NCBI RefSeq assembly: GCF_035917235.1
Contig: NZ_CP108423.1
Coordinates: 3,165,001-3,229,000 of the forward strand
Source of the DNA: Streptomyces sp. NBC_01294
Lineage (GTDB): Bacteria > Actinomycetota > Actinomycetes > Streptomycetales > Streptomycetaceae
DNA length: 64,000 nt
Reading direction: 5' to 3'
Positions 11,470 to 19,574 of this stretch are shown piece after piece. The translations under genes were made by a program, and so were the position numbers. The notes under the pieces are model-generated. The model did not search any database, was not told the origin of the DNA, and worked only from the letters and a program-made list of their open reading frames with translations. Positions within the stretch are counted from its first letter, which is position 1. Each line of letters starts with the position of its first letter.

Positions 11470-12648
11470 TTACTTCGCAGCCGCGAGCTCGGCGGCCTTG
11501 TCGGCCGCGCCGTCCATGGTGTCCACGCGCTGGACCAGCGGGTGGTTGGCGTCCGAGAGGATCTTGCGACCCAGCTCGGCGTTGTTGCCGTCGAGACGGA
11601 CGACCAGCGGCTTGGTGACCGCCTCGCCCTTGTCCTCGAGCAGCTGCAGCGCCTGGACGATGCCGTTGGCGACCTCGTCACACGCGGTGATGCCACCGAA
11701 GACGTTGACGAAGACGGACTTGACGTCCGGGTCGCCGAGGATGATCTCGAGACCGTTGGCCATGACGGCGGCGGAGGCGCCACCGCCGATGTCCAGGAAG
11801 TTGGCGGGCTTGACGCCGCCGTGGTTCTCGCCGGCGTAGGCGACGACGTCGAGGGTGCTCATGACGAGACCCGCGCCGTTGCCGATGATGCCGACCTCAC
11901 CGTCGAGCTTGACGTAGTTGAGGTTCTTCGCCTTGGCGGCTGCCTCGAGCGGGTTCGCGGCCGCGTGGTCCACGAACTCCTCGTGACCCGGCTGGCGGAA
12001 CTCGGCGTTCTCGTCGAGCGAGACCTTGCCGTCGAGCGCGATGACGTCGCCGTTGGCGACCTTCGCGAGCGGGTTGACCTCGACGAGGAGCGCGTCCTCG
12101 GCGATGAAGGTCGCCCACAGGGTCACGAGGACCTCGGCGACCTTCTCGGCGACCTCGGCCGGGAACTGCGCCAGCGCGACGATCTCGCGGGCCTTCTCGA
12201 TGGTCACGCCCTCGTTGGCGTTCACCGGGACCTTGGCGAGCTTCTCCGGGGTCTCCTCGGCGACCTGCTCGATGTCCATGCCGCCCGCGACCGACGCCAT
12301 GGCGAGGAAGGTGCGGTTGGTGCGGTCGAGGAGGTACGAGACGTAGTACTCCTCGAGGATCTCGGGAGCCGTCTCGGCGATCATCACCTTGTGGACCGTG
12401 TGGCCCTTGATGTCCATGCCGAGGATGTCCGTCGCCCGGGCGACGGCCTCGTCCGGGGTGGCGGCCAGCTTCACGCCGCCGGCCTTGCCGCGGCCGCCGA
12501 CCTTCACCTGCGCCTTGACGACCGACTTGCCGCCCAGCCGCTCGGTGGCCTCGCGAGCCGCCTCAGGCGTGTCGATGACTTCACCGGCCAGCACCGGTAC
12601 ACCGTGCTTGGCGAAGAGGTCCCTCGCCTGGTACTCGAACAGGTCCAC
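11470..12648 (-). CDS. sucC: Succinyl-CoA ligase (ADP-forming) beta subunit
   Basis: A 392-residue partner of SucD that carries the ATP-grasp nucleotide-binding domain (N-terminal ~220 residues; [19 protein letters not shown] is the nucleotide loop) and the C-terminal ligase/CoA domain ([23 protein letters not shown]). The start is a GTG at 12648 giving [12 protein letters not shown], the near-universal SucC N-terminus, with AAGGGACGG upstream. It is the first gene of sucCD. A Crp-like site lies about 200 bases upstream. Confidence 0.98.
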   Translation of the reverse strand: MDLFEYQARDLFAKHGVPVLAGEVIDTPEAAREATERLGGKSVVKAQVKVGGRGKAGGVKLAATPDEAVARATDILGMDIKGHTVHKVMIAETAPEILEEYYVSYLLDRTNRTFLAMASVAGGMDIEQVAEETPEKLAKVPVNANEGVTIEKAREIVALAQFPAEVAEKVAEVLVTLWATFIAEDALLVEVNPLAKVANGDVIALDGKVSLDENAEFRQPGHEEFVDHAAANPLEAAAKAKNLNYVKLDGEVGIIGNGAGLVMSTLDVVAYAGENHGGVKPANFLDIGGGASAAVMANGLEIILGDPDVKSVFVNVFGGITACDEVANGIVQALQLLEDKGEAVTKPLVVRLDGNNAELGRKILSDANHPLVQRVDTMDGAADKAAELAAAK

Positions 12649-12732
12649 GCGCGTCCGTCCCTTGTCTTTTTTAAAGATTCGCAGTGATTCGCGGTTGTCT
12701 GCTATCTGCGTGGGCGTGCCGCGGAGGGCAAC

Positions 12733-12748
12733 GTGACGGCGCTGTCAC
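12733..12748. promoter_or_regulatory. Near-perfect 16-bp palindrome upstream of sucC
   Basis: GTGACGGCGCTGTCAC is palindromic except for one central pair, 85 bases upstream of the sucC start. Its 8-base gap between GTGA and TCAC does not fit Crp. It could bind another dimeric regulator. Confidence 0.35.
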
Positions 12749-12845
12749 AAGGAAGGCGCACACGGTGACCGTGGACGCGGCATGTCCGTCCCGCAGGTTA
12801 TCCCCGAGGGCCGTAGGTCCCTAAATCGCAGATCACACCTGAGCG

Positions 12846-12859
12846 GTGATACCTGTCAC
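12846..12859. promoter_or_regulatory. Candidate Crp site between sucC and the VWA gene
   Basis: GTGATACCTGTCAC fits GTG-N6-GNCAC, the Crp motif I recall for S. coelicolor, and the flanks extend it to GGTGA-N6-TCACA. It lies 198 bases upstream of sucC. The downstream end of the VWA gene is on the other side, so sucC is the only gene it could serve at 5' distance. Assignment is by pattern only. Confidence 0.4.
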
Positions 12860-12929
12860 AGATCGCCTCACGGTTGAACTGGAAGTTCGTGTGATTCGCC
12901 GATTCACGCGACGGGCCGCGCGGGGGCCG

Positions 12930-14123
12930 TCAGGGGGTCGGCAGGGGCCGCTTCTCCAGGGCCGCGGCCATCACCTCCGGGAACAGGTCGGGGGTGCAGG
13001 CGAAGGCCGGCGCCCCAAGCGCCGCAAGGGCTGCGGCGTGCTCGCGGTCGTAGGCCGGGGCGCCCTCGTCGGACAGCGCCAGCAGCGTCACGAACTCGAC
13101 CCCCGCCCCCTTCATCGCGGCGACCCGCTTGAGCATCTCGTTGCGTATACCGCCCTCGTAGAGGTCACTGATGAGGACGACGACGGTGTCGGCAGGGCGG
13201 GTGATCTTCGACTGGCAGTAGGCGAGGGCCCGGTTGATGTCGGTGCCGCCGCCCAATTGGGTGCCGAAGAGGACGTCGACCGGGTCGTCGAGCTGGTCGG
13301 TCAGGTCGACGATCGCGGTGTCGAAGACCACCAGACGGGTGGCGATCGAGCGCATCGAGGCGAGGACCGCGCCGAAGACGGAGGCGTAGACGACCGAGGC
13401 CGCCATCGAACCCGACTGGTCGATGCAGAGGATCACCTCCTTCTTCACCGATTGCGCCGCCCGGCCGTATCCGATCAGCCGCTCGGGCACGACGGTGCGG
13501 TACTCGGGCAGGTAGTTCTTGAGGTTGGCCCGGATCGTGCGGTTCCAGTCGATGTCGTGGTGGCGCGGGCGGCTGATCCGCGCGGACCGGTCGAGGGCGC
13601 CGGTCAGGGTCGCCCGGGTCCGCGCCGCGAGCTTCTTCTCCAGCTGCTCGACCACCTTGCGGACCACCGTGCGGGCCGTCTCCTTGGTCGTCTCGGGCAT
13701 CGCCTTGTTCAGCGAGAGCAGCGTGCCGACCAGGTGGACGTCGGGCTCGACGGCCTCCAGCATCTCCGGCTCCAGCAGCAGGGTGGCCAGGCCGAGCCGC
13801 TCGATCGCGTCGCGCTGCATGACCTGGACCACGGAGCTCGGGAAGTACGTACGGATGTCCCCGAGCCAGCGGGCCACGTTCGGCGCGGACCCGCCGAGCC
13901 CGGCCGACCGCGCCCCCGACGTCCTGCGCGACCCGGCGTCACCGCCCCCGCCGTACAGCGCGCCGAGCGCGGCGTCCATCGCCGCGTCCCGCCCTGTCAG
14001 CGCACACCCGGTGCCGTCGGCCTCTCCCCCGCCGAGCACCATCCGCCACCGCCGCAACCGCTCTCCCCCGTCGGCTCCACCGACGCCCTGCCGTACGTCC
14101 ACGGTCATGTCCGCCCCACTCAT
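12930..14123 (-). CDS. VWA-domain protein of a MoxR/VWA gene island
   Basis: A 397-residue protein. The N-terminal ~190 residues are helical and include a dimer-like WNRTIRANLKNYLPEYRTVVPE segment near the VWA boundary. The C-terminal VWA domain has a complete MIDAS: DQSGS, then GGGTDIN with the Thr, then LISDLYEGG with the Asp. VWA proteins of this kind work with MoxR-type AAA ATPases as metal-dependent adaptors. The ATG at 14123 has GGGGGA 7 bases upstream. It is the last gene of the set AAA, DUF5682, VWA, though 255 bases with repeat DNA separate it from DUF5682. The target of the system is unknown. Confidence 0.88.
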   Translation of the reverse strand: MSGADMTVDVRQGVGGADGGERLRRWRMVLGGGEADGTGCALTGRDAAMDAALGALYGGGGDAGSRRTSGARSAGLGGSAPNVARWLGDIRTYFPSSVVQVMQRDAIERLGLATLLLEPEMLEAVEPDVHLVGTLLSLNKAMPETTKETARTVVRKVVEQLEKKLAARTRATLTGALDRSARISRPRHHDIDWNRTIRANLKNYLPEYRTVVPERLIGYGRAAQSVKKEVILCIDQSGSMAASVVYASVFGAVLASMRSIATRLVVFDTAIVDLTDQLDDPVDVLFGTQLGGGTDINRALAYCQSKITRPADTVVVLISDLYEGGIRNEMLKRVAAMKGAGVEFVTLLALSDEGAPAYDREHAAALAALGAPAFACTPDLFPEVMAAALEKRPLPTP

Positions 14124-14265
14124 CTGCCCATCCCCCTGCACTGGTCGCCTCCACCGGCTTCACCACCGGCCACATCCATCCGAACCAGACATCCAGTCCG
14201 GCCGTTCCAGCCCAGCCGTCTCCTCAACACCCAGCCCGCCCCTCTCATCCCCGCCCGGCCCCATC

Positions 14266-14350
14266 CAGCCCCGCCGGCGTTTGAGGCGCTCTTTCAGCCC
14301 CGCCGGCGTTTGAGGCGCGGGGGTCCGGGGGCAGCGCCCCCGGCAACGGC
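14266..14350 (+). repeat. Two copies of the dispersed intergenic repeat, the first truncated
   Basis: A short copy starts at 14266 (CAGCCCCGCCGGCGTTTGAG, then GCGCT). A fuller copy starts at 14295 and ends in a GGGGGCAGCGCCCCCGGCAA fold-back. It lies in the 255-base gap between the VWA and DUF5682 genes. Confidence 0.85.
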
Positions 14351-14378
14351 GCCGCACCCGGGCACGGGACGGGGCCCC

Positions 14379-16682
14379 TCAGGCCGCCGCGACCCCGCCG
14401 GGAGCCAAAAGCAACATCCGCACCAGCCCCACCACCGCATCCGCCCGGACCAGGTCCAGCTCCGGCGCGAAGCCGGCCGACCCCGCGGAGGAGCCGGCCC
14501 CGGCAGCCGCCGACCCGCCCGGCCCCCTCCGCACCAGCTCGCCCAACGTCCGCTTCACCCCCGCCTCGTACGCCCCGAAGGTCCGCCGCAGCAGGGGCAG
14601 CACATCCGTGAACGCCCGCTCCGGCACGCCCACCAGCCAGGTGTCGATCAGCCCCAGCAGCCGGTCGTCGTGGACCAGCAGCGTCCCCCCGCCCGAGCTC
14701 CCGCCCGCGAAGCCCTCGATCCAGCCCGCCGCATCGGCCGGCGCGACCGCCGGGGACAGCGCGAGCCCCATCAGCCGGGCCGTCTCCTCCGCCGGCAGCC
14801 GCCCGTCGTCGAGGAGCAGCCGGACCGCCCGGCCCCGTATCAGGCCCGGCACGGTATCCCGGCCCGCCAGCGTCCGCAGCACCGCGGACCAGCGCTCCCG
14901 CAGCCCCTCGTCCGCGTCGGCCAGCAGCGTGACCGCGCCGTGCACCCCGTCGACGTGGCCGCGCAGCTCCGCCGCCGCGTCGGCGTCCATACCGGCCGCG
15001 CAGGCCGGCGGCAGCGCCACGCAGATCCGCTCGGCGAGCCCGGCCGCCACGGTGCCGAGCGCCGCCGCGTCGGTACCCCGCACGTCTCCGTACCGCAGCG
15101 AACGGGCCAGCGCCGGCAGGGCCTTGGCGAGCCGCGACACGTCGGTGTCCAGCGCGGCCCGGTCCGCGAGCGCCCGCAGTACGGCGGGCAGCGCCTCGGA
15201 CAGTCCGGCCAGCAGGCACCGCTCGGCCAGCTCCGTCACCTCGCCCAGCTCCGCGGATCCGGCCGCGTCCGCCTCGGCCTTGGCGGTGGCCGCCGCGAGG
15301 ACGGTGGTGCCCCAGATCCCGGCCTCGGCGACCCGGACCGACAGCTCCGGCTCCCACCGCAGCCGCCAGGTCTCGCGGAAGGTCCCGGTGCTGCCCCGGG
15401 AGGCGGTCGGTGTGCCCCATTCGATGCCGAGCAGCCGCAGCCGGTGCAGCAGCAGGGACTTCGCCGTGTCGGTGTCCTTGCGCAGGTCGAGTTCCAGCTC
15501 GCGGTCCTGTGCCTCGGCCTTGAGCCGCAGCGAGCGCTGCTGCCGTGTCAGGTCCCGCTGGAGCGGGACGACGGGCGCCCCGTCGGGGACTTCGCCGAGC
15601 ACGTCGCCGACGACGAGCCGGTCCTCGATCAGCGCGAGCGGTATGTCGGAGCCGTCGCACATCACCGCCCGGACCGCTTCGAGGGTCTCCGTCAGGCCGG
15701 GCAGCGGTCTTCCGCGCATCGCGGCCAGGGTGTCGGCCAGCCGGACCGCTTCGATGACGTGCGCCGAGGAGACCTGCCGGTCCTCCGCGCGGAGCAGGCC
15801 GGCGACCTTGGTCAGCCACCGCTCCACGGGCCGGTCCTCGGCCGAGAAGAGGTGGGCGTACCAGCCGGGCGAGGTGATCCCCGCGCCGTACCCGCCGGCC
15901 CGGGCGAGCCGGCGGTGGGTCCAGGGCACCCAGGTGGTCTCCACCTTGACCTTCGGCAGGCCGGTCAGCAGCGCCTTGTCGGCGGCCACGGTGGTCTTCG
16001 CCCGCAGCGCCGGGACGTGCCAGGCCCCGCACACGACGGCGTACGCGTCGCCGAACTCGCGCCGGGCGGCGCGCATCCGCTGGCGCATGTACGCCTCGCG
16101 CACCAGGTCGCGGTGGTGGCCGCCGTCGCCGTACGCCTCGCGCAGGGCTCCCATGGCCTCCCCGAGCGCCTCGAACGCGCCGAGCACCTCCTCCCGAACG
16201 CCTCCGGCGCCCCGGTGCTCGACCACGTCCTCCCACCAGCGCTCGGGGTCGTCGTACCCGGCGGTCTCGGCCAGCACGGCGAGCGGGTCCAGCCTGACCG
16301 CATCGGACTCGCGGTGGTCCGCGTCCGCGGCGCCGTCGGCGGCCCCGTCCACGGCCAGCGAGTGCGCGGCCGGCAGGTCCATGAACCGCACCGGTACGCC
16401 GGCCTCCTGCGCCCAGCGGATCGCCACCCATTCCGGGGAGAAGTCCGCCAGCGGCCAGAAGGCGGCCCGGCCGGGGTCGTCCGCGGCGTGCGCGAGCAGC
16501 GCCACGGGCGGCCGCATCCCGGGGTCGGCGGCCAGCACGAGCAGCGCGTCCCCCTCGGGCGGCCCCTCGATCAGCACGGCCGCGGGCCCGGCCTCCTCCA
16601 GGGCGGCCCGCACGGCGCGGGCCGAGCCGGGCCCGTGGTGCCGTACGCCCAGCAGCAGCGGTCCCTTCGGGCTCGGGCTCAT
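14379..16682 (-). CDS. DUF5682 family protein
   Basis: A 767-residue cytoplasmic protein of unknown function. The first ~270 residues have features I associate with the TraB/EreA/TIKI-type hydrolase fold: LGVRHHGPGS (His15-His16), AAVLIEGPPEGD (Glu39), then a distant YMRQRM followed by VVCGAWHVPAL with a third His. The remaining two thirds are helical, Ala/Leu-rich and may be repeats. It overlaps the upstream AAA gene by four bases (ATGA), so the two are coupled. The neighbourhood AAA-DUF5682-VWA suggests a chaperone-like complex acting with this protein. The hydrolase idea is inference from motifs only. Confidence 0.8.
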   Translation of the reverse strand: MSPSPKGPLLLGVRHHGPGSARAVRAALEEAGPAAVLIEGPPEGDALLVLAADPGMRPPVALLAHAADDPGRAAFWPLADFSPEWVAIRWAQEAGVPVRFMDLPAAHSLAVDGAADGAADADHRESDAVRLDPLAVLAETAGYDDPERWWEDVVEHRGAGGVREEVLGAFEALGEAMGALREAYGDGGHHRDLVREAYMRQRMRAARREFGDAYAVVCGAWHVPALRAKTTVAADKALLTGLPKVKVETTWVPWTHRRLARAGGYGAGITSPGWYAHLFSAEDRPVERWLTKVAGLLRAEDRQVSSAHVIEAVRLADTLAAMRGRPLPGLTETLEAVRAVMCDGSDIPLALIEDRLVVGDVLGEVPDGAPVVPLQRDLTRQQRSLRLKAEAQDRELELDLRKDTDTAKSLLLHRLRLLGIEWGTPTASRGSTGTFRETWRLRWEPELSVRVAEAGIWGTTVLAAATAKAEADAAGSAELGEVTELAERCLLAGLSEALPAVLRALADRAALDTDVSRLAKALPALARSLRYGDVRGTDAAALGTVAAGLAERICVALPPACAAGMDADAAAELRGHVDGVHGAVTLLADADEGLRERWSAVLRTLAGRDTVPGLIRGRAVRLLLDDGRLPAEETARLMGLALSPAVAPADAAGWIEGFAGGSSGGGTLLVHDDRLLGLIDTWLVGVPERAFTDVLPLLRRTFGAYEAGVKRTLGELVRRGPGGSAAAGAGSSAGSAGFAPELDLVRADAVVGLVRMLLLAPGGVAAA

Positions 16683-17785
16683 ACCGTCACCTCCCGGCAG
16701 GCCCGGTAGAAGTCCTTCCAGCCGTCGCGCTCGCGGACCACGGCCTCCAGGTACTCCTGCCAGACCACCTTGTCGGCGGCCGGGTCGCGGACGACCGCGC
16801 CGAGGATCCCGGCGGCCACGTCGGAGGGGCGCAGTACGCCGTCCCCGAAGTGGGCGGCGAGGGCCAGGCCGCCGGTGACGACGGAGATGGCCTCGGCGGT
16901 GGACAGGGTGCCGCTGGGCGACTTCACCTTGGTCCGGCCGTCGTCGGTGACGCCGTCGCGCAGCTCGCGGAAGACGGTGACGACGCGGCGGATCTCCTCC
17001 AGGCCCTCGGGCGCGGCCGGCAGGTCGAGGGCGCGGCCCATCTGGTCGACGCGGCGGGCGACGATGTCGACCTCGGCGTCGGCGGTGGCGGGCAGCGGCA
17101 GCACCACGGTGTTGAAGCGGCGGCGCAGCGCGCTGGAGAGCTCATTGACCCCGCGGTCGCGGTCGTTGGCGGTGGCGATGAGGTTGAAGCCGCGCACGGC
17201 CTGCACCTCTTGGCCGAGTTCCGGTATCGGGAGCGTCTTCTCGGACAGGACGGTGATGAGGGTGTCCTGGACGTCGGCGGGGATGCGGGTGAGCTCCTCG
17301 ACGCGGGCGGTCATGCCGTCGGCCATGGCTCGCATGACGGGGCTGGGGACGAGGGCCTCGCGGCTGGGTCCGTGGGCGAGCAGCCGGGCGTAGTTCCAGC
17401 CATAGCGGATGGCTTCCTCGGGCGTGCCGGCGGTGCCCTGGACGAGGAGGGTGGAGTCGCCGCTGACCGCGGCGGCGAGGTGTTCGGACACCCAGGTCTT
17501 GGCGGTGCCGGGGACGCCGAGCAGGAGCAGGGCGCGGTCGGTGGCCAGGGTGGTGACGGCGACTTCGACGATGCGGCGCGGTCCCACGTACTTGGGTGTG
17601 ATCACCGTGCCGTCGTCGAGCGTGCCGCCGAGCAGGTAGGTGGCGACGGCCCACGGGGAGAGCTTCCAGCGGGTCGGGCGGGGCCGGTCGTCGGCGGCCG
17701 CCAGGGCTTTCAGTTCGTGTGCGAAGGCGTCTTCTGCGTGCGGTCGCAGCGCCTCGGCGCCAGTGCTGTTCGCGGGCGTGGTCAT
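16679..17785 (-). CDS. MoxR-type AAA+ ATPase
   Basis: A 368-residue AAA+ protein. Walker A is LLGVPGTAKTW (about residues 85-95). A degenerate Walker B region, TARVEELTRIPADVQ, follows. Sensor 1 is NLIATANDRDRG and the arginine-finger segment is SSALRRRFNTVVLPLP. A helical lid follows. The family drives remodelling together with VWA partners. The start at 17785 has GGAGGGGG directly upstream; 14 extra codons further up lack support. It is the first gene of the minus-strand arm, divergent from the SWIM gene with 134 bases between them. Confidence 0.9.
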   Translation of the reverse strand: MTTPANSTGAEALRPHAEDAFAHELKALAAADDRPRPTRWKLSPWAVATYLLGGTLDDGTVITPKYVGPRRIVEVAVTTLATDRALLLLGVPGTAKTWVSEHLAAAVSGDSTLLVQGTAGTPEEAIRYGWNYARLLAHGPSREALVPSPVMRAMADGMTARVEELTRIPADVQDTLITVLSEKTLPIPELGQEVQAVRGFNLIATANDRDRGVNELSSALRRRFNTVVLPLPATADAEVDIVARRVDQMGRALDLPAAPEGLEEIRRVVTVFRELRDGVTDDGRTKVKSPSGTLSTAEAISVVTGGLALAAHFGDGVLRPSDVAAGILGAVVRDPAADKVVWQEYLEAVVRERDGWKDFYRACREVTV

Positions 17786-17919
17786 GGTCCCCCTCCAATG
17801 CTCGGCAGCCGCTTCCGACTGCTGCATCCAAGGTGCACCACGCCACTGACAACGCCCCCTGCTCCTGCCATCGTTGCAGGTCAGAGCGATTGTCAGTGGG
17901 GTTCTCTACGGTGGTTCAC

Positions 17920-19263
17920 ATGACTGAGCACGGGGTCCGCTGGACGGCGGAACAGGTACTGGCTCTGGCTCCTGACGATGCCTCACGCAAGGCAGGGGGC
18001 AGACTCGGCGGGGCGGGGCCGTGGTTGCAGATCGGAGGTTCCGCTTCCGGTTCTGTGTGGGGGTTGTGCAAGGGCAGCGGGAGCAAGCCGTACCGGACGG
18101 TCGTGGACCTGACGGGCCCGGCGTACAAGTGCTCCTGCCCGAGCCGGAAGTTCCCGTGCAAGCACGCCTTGGGACTGCTGCTGCTCTGGTCCGCCGAGGG
18201 GGTCGGCGAGCCGGGCGAGGCACCGGACTGGGCCGCGTCGTGGCTGTCGGAGCGGGCGGCGAAGGCCGCGCGGCCGGCCGCCGGGGCGGGCGGGCCGGTG
18301 GACGAGGAGGCGGCGCGGCGGCGGGCCGAGCGGCGGGCGGCACGCATCGGCGCGGGCGTCACCGAGCTGGAGCAGCGGCTGGCCGACCTGTTGCACAGCG
18401 GCCTCGCGGGCCAGGAGCAGGCGGGATACGCGGCGTGGGAGGAGACGGCCGCCCGCATGGTCGACGCGCAGGCACCCGGACTGGCGGGGCGGGTACGGGA
18501 GTTGGGGACGATACCCAGTTGCGGCCCCGGCTGGCCCGCCCGGATGCTGGAGGAGGCGGCGCTGCTGCACCTGCTGGACCGGGCCTGGCTGGGGGTGGCC
18601 GGGCTGCCTGAACAGCTGGCGGCGACGGTGCGCAGCCGGGTCGGACTGCCGGCCTCCGGGGAGGGGGAGGCCGTACGGGACCACTGGCTGGTCCTGGCCC
18701 AGTACGACTCGGCGTCCGCGGACGGCCGGCTCACCACCCGCCGGATATGGCTGCGCGGGCTGGCGGGCGGGCGGCCCGCCATGGTGCTGGACTTCGGACC
18801 GCCCGGGCGGCCGCCGGGGCTGGCGCTGCCGGTGGGGCTGGTGCTGGAGGCGGAGATGCGCTTCCGGCCCGGGTCGGCGGGGCTGCGGGCGGATCTCGGG
18901 GAGAGGTTCGCGGCGGCCGTGCCGTGCGCGGAGGTTCCGGCCGGGGTGAGCACGGGGGCCGCCCTGGAGGCGTATGGGGCGGCGCTGCGGGAGGACCCGT
19001 GGCTGGAGTCCTGGCCGGTGGTGCTCGGCCCGGTGGTCCCGATACCGGGTGAGCTCGGCTGGCAACTGGCGGACGCGGAGGGCACCTCCGCCCTGCCGGT
19101 GCCCCTCACCGGGGCCGGCAGCCGCTCCCGCGCGGGTCTGTGGCAGCTGGCCGCGTTGTCGGGCGGGGGCCCGGTCACGGTGTTCGGCGAATGCGGCCAC
19201 CGCGGATTCACCCCGCTGACGGCCTGGCAGCCGCACGCGCCGGAGCCGGTCGCCCTGGCCTGA
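17920..19263 (+). CDS. SWIM zinc-finger protein
   Basis: A 447-residue protein. The SWIM motif Cys-x-Cys-xn-Cys-x-His is visible as YKCSCPSRKFPCKHALG at about residues 65-80, preceded by a beta-rich segment and followed by LLLLW. The remainder is a helical middle region and a beta-rich C-terminus without recognised motifs. SWIM fingers bind nucleic acid or protein. I chose the ATG at 17920 (MTEHGVRWTAEQVLALAPD); GTG at 17911 is in frame too. It is divergent from the AAA gene and followed by the DUF5691 gene; the four families recur together in actinobacteria as I recall it. Confidence 0.88.
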   Translation: MTEHGVRWTAEQVLALAPDDASRKAGGRLGGAGPWLQIGGSASGSVWGLCKGSGSKPYRTVVDLTGPAYKCSCPSRKFPCKHALGLLLLWSAEGVGEPGEAPDWAASWLSERAAKAARPAAGAGGPVDEEAARRRAERRAARIGAGVTELEQRLADLLHSGLAGQEQAGYAAWEETAARMVDAQAPGLAGRVRELGTIPSCGPGWPARMLEEAALLHLLDRAWLGVAGLPEQLAATVRSRVGLPASGEGEAVRDHWLVLAQYDSASADGRLTTRRIWLRGLAGGRPAMVLDFGPPGRPPGLALPVGLVLEAEMRFRPGSAGLRADLGERFAAAVPCAEVPAGVSTGAALEAYGAALREDPWLESWPVVLGPVVPIPGELGWQLADAEGTSALPVPLTGAGSRSRAGLWQLAALSGGGPVTVFGECGHRGFTPLTAWQPHAPEPVALA

Positions 19264-19574
19264 GCGGGGCGGGAACACAGCGGGGCGGGAACACAAGGAG
19301 AAATCGCTGGGGGCCTGGGGGCCCGTATGCCGTCCCGCAGGGACGGCGGGGAGGGGACGCGCACGGCGCCGGGGGGCGCCCGCGCGGCACGACGAAGATG
19401 CGGCGGCGCGGGGGCGCCGGCGTTGTGGTGACGAGAGGCCGGGGGGCTTGCATGAACGACAACCACGCCAGCTGAACGCAGGTGCACGGGGGCATCGACA
19501 GCTCCGGTCCCGTGGAGGGGACGGGACCGGAGCCACGGCACGCGACGCAGGACGAACGACGAGGGAGGGGCCCG
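19264..19574 (+). other. 311-base spacer between the SWIM and DUF5691 genes
   Basis: No convincing gene. It holds a duplicated GGGCGGGAACACA (near 19265 and 19282), a small hairpin GCCGTCCC/GGGACGGC near 19330, and a 36-codon frame from 19328 with no ribosome-binding site or hydrophobic character. A strong GAGGGAGGGG just before 19575 is the ribosome-binding site of the next gene. Confidence 0.5.

Noticed and set aside
12846..16709. A 1287-codon open frame on the plus strand opposite the VWA and DUF5682 genes
   Set aside because: Its product is a Gly/Arg/Pro-rich string with no domain. GC-rich coding DNA keeps antisense frames open by chance, and the minus-strand proteins have clear motifs.
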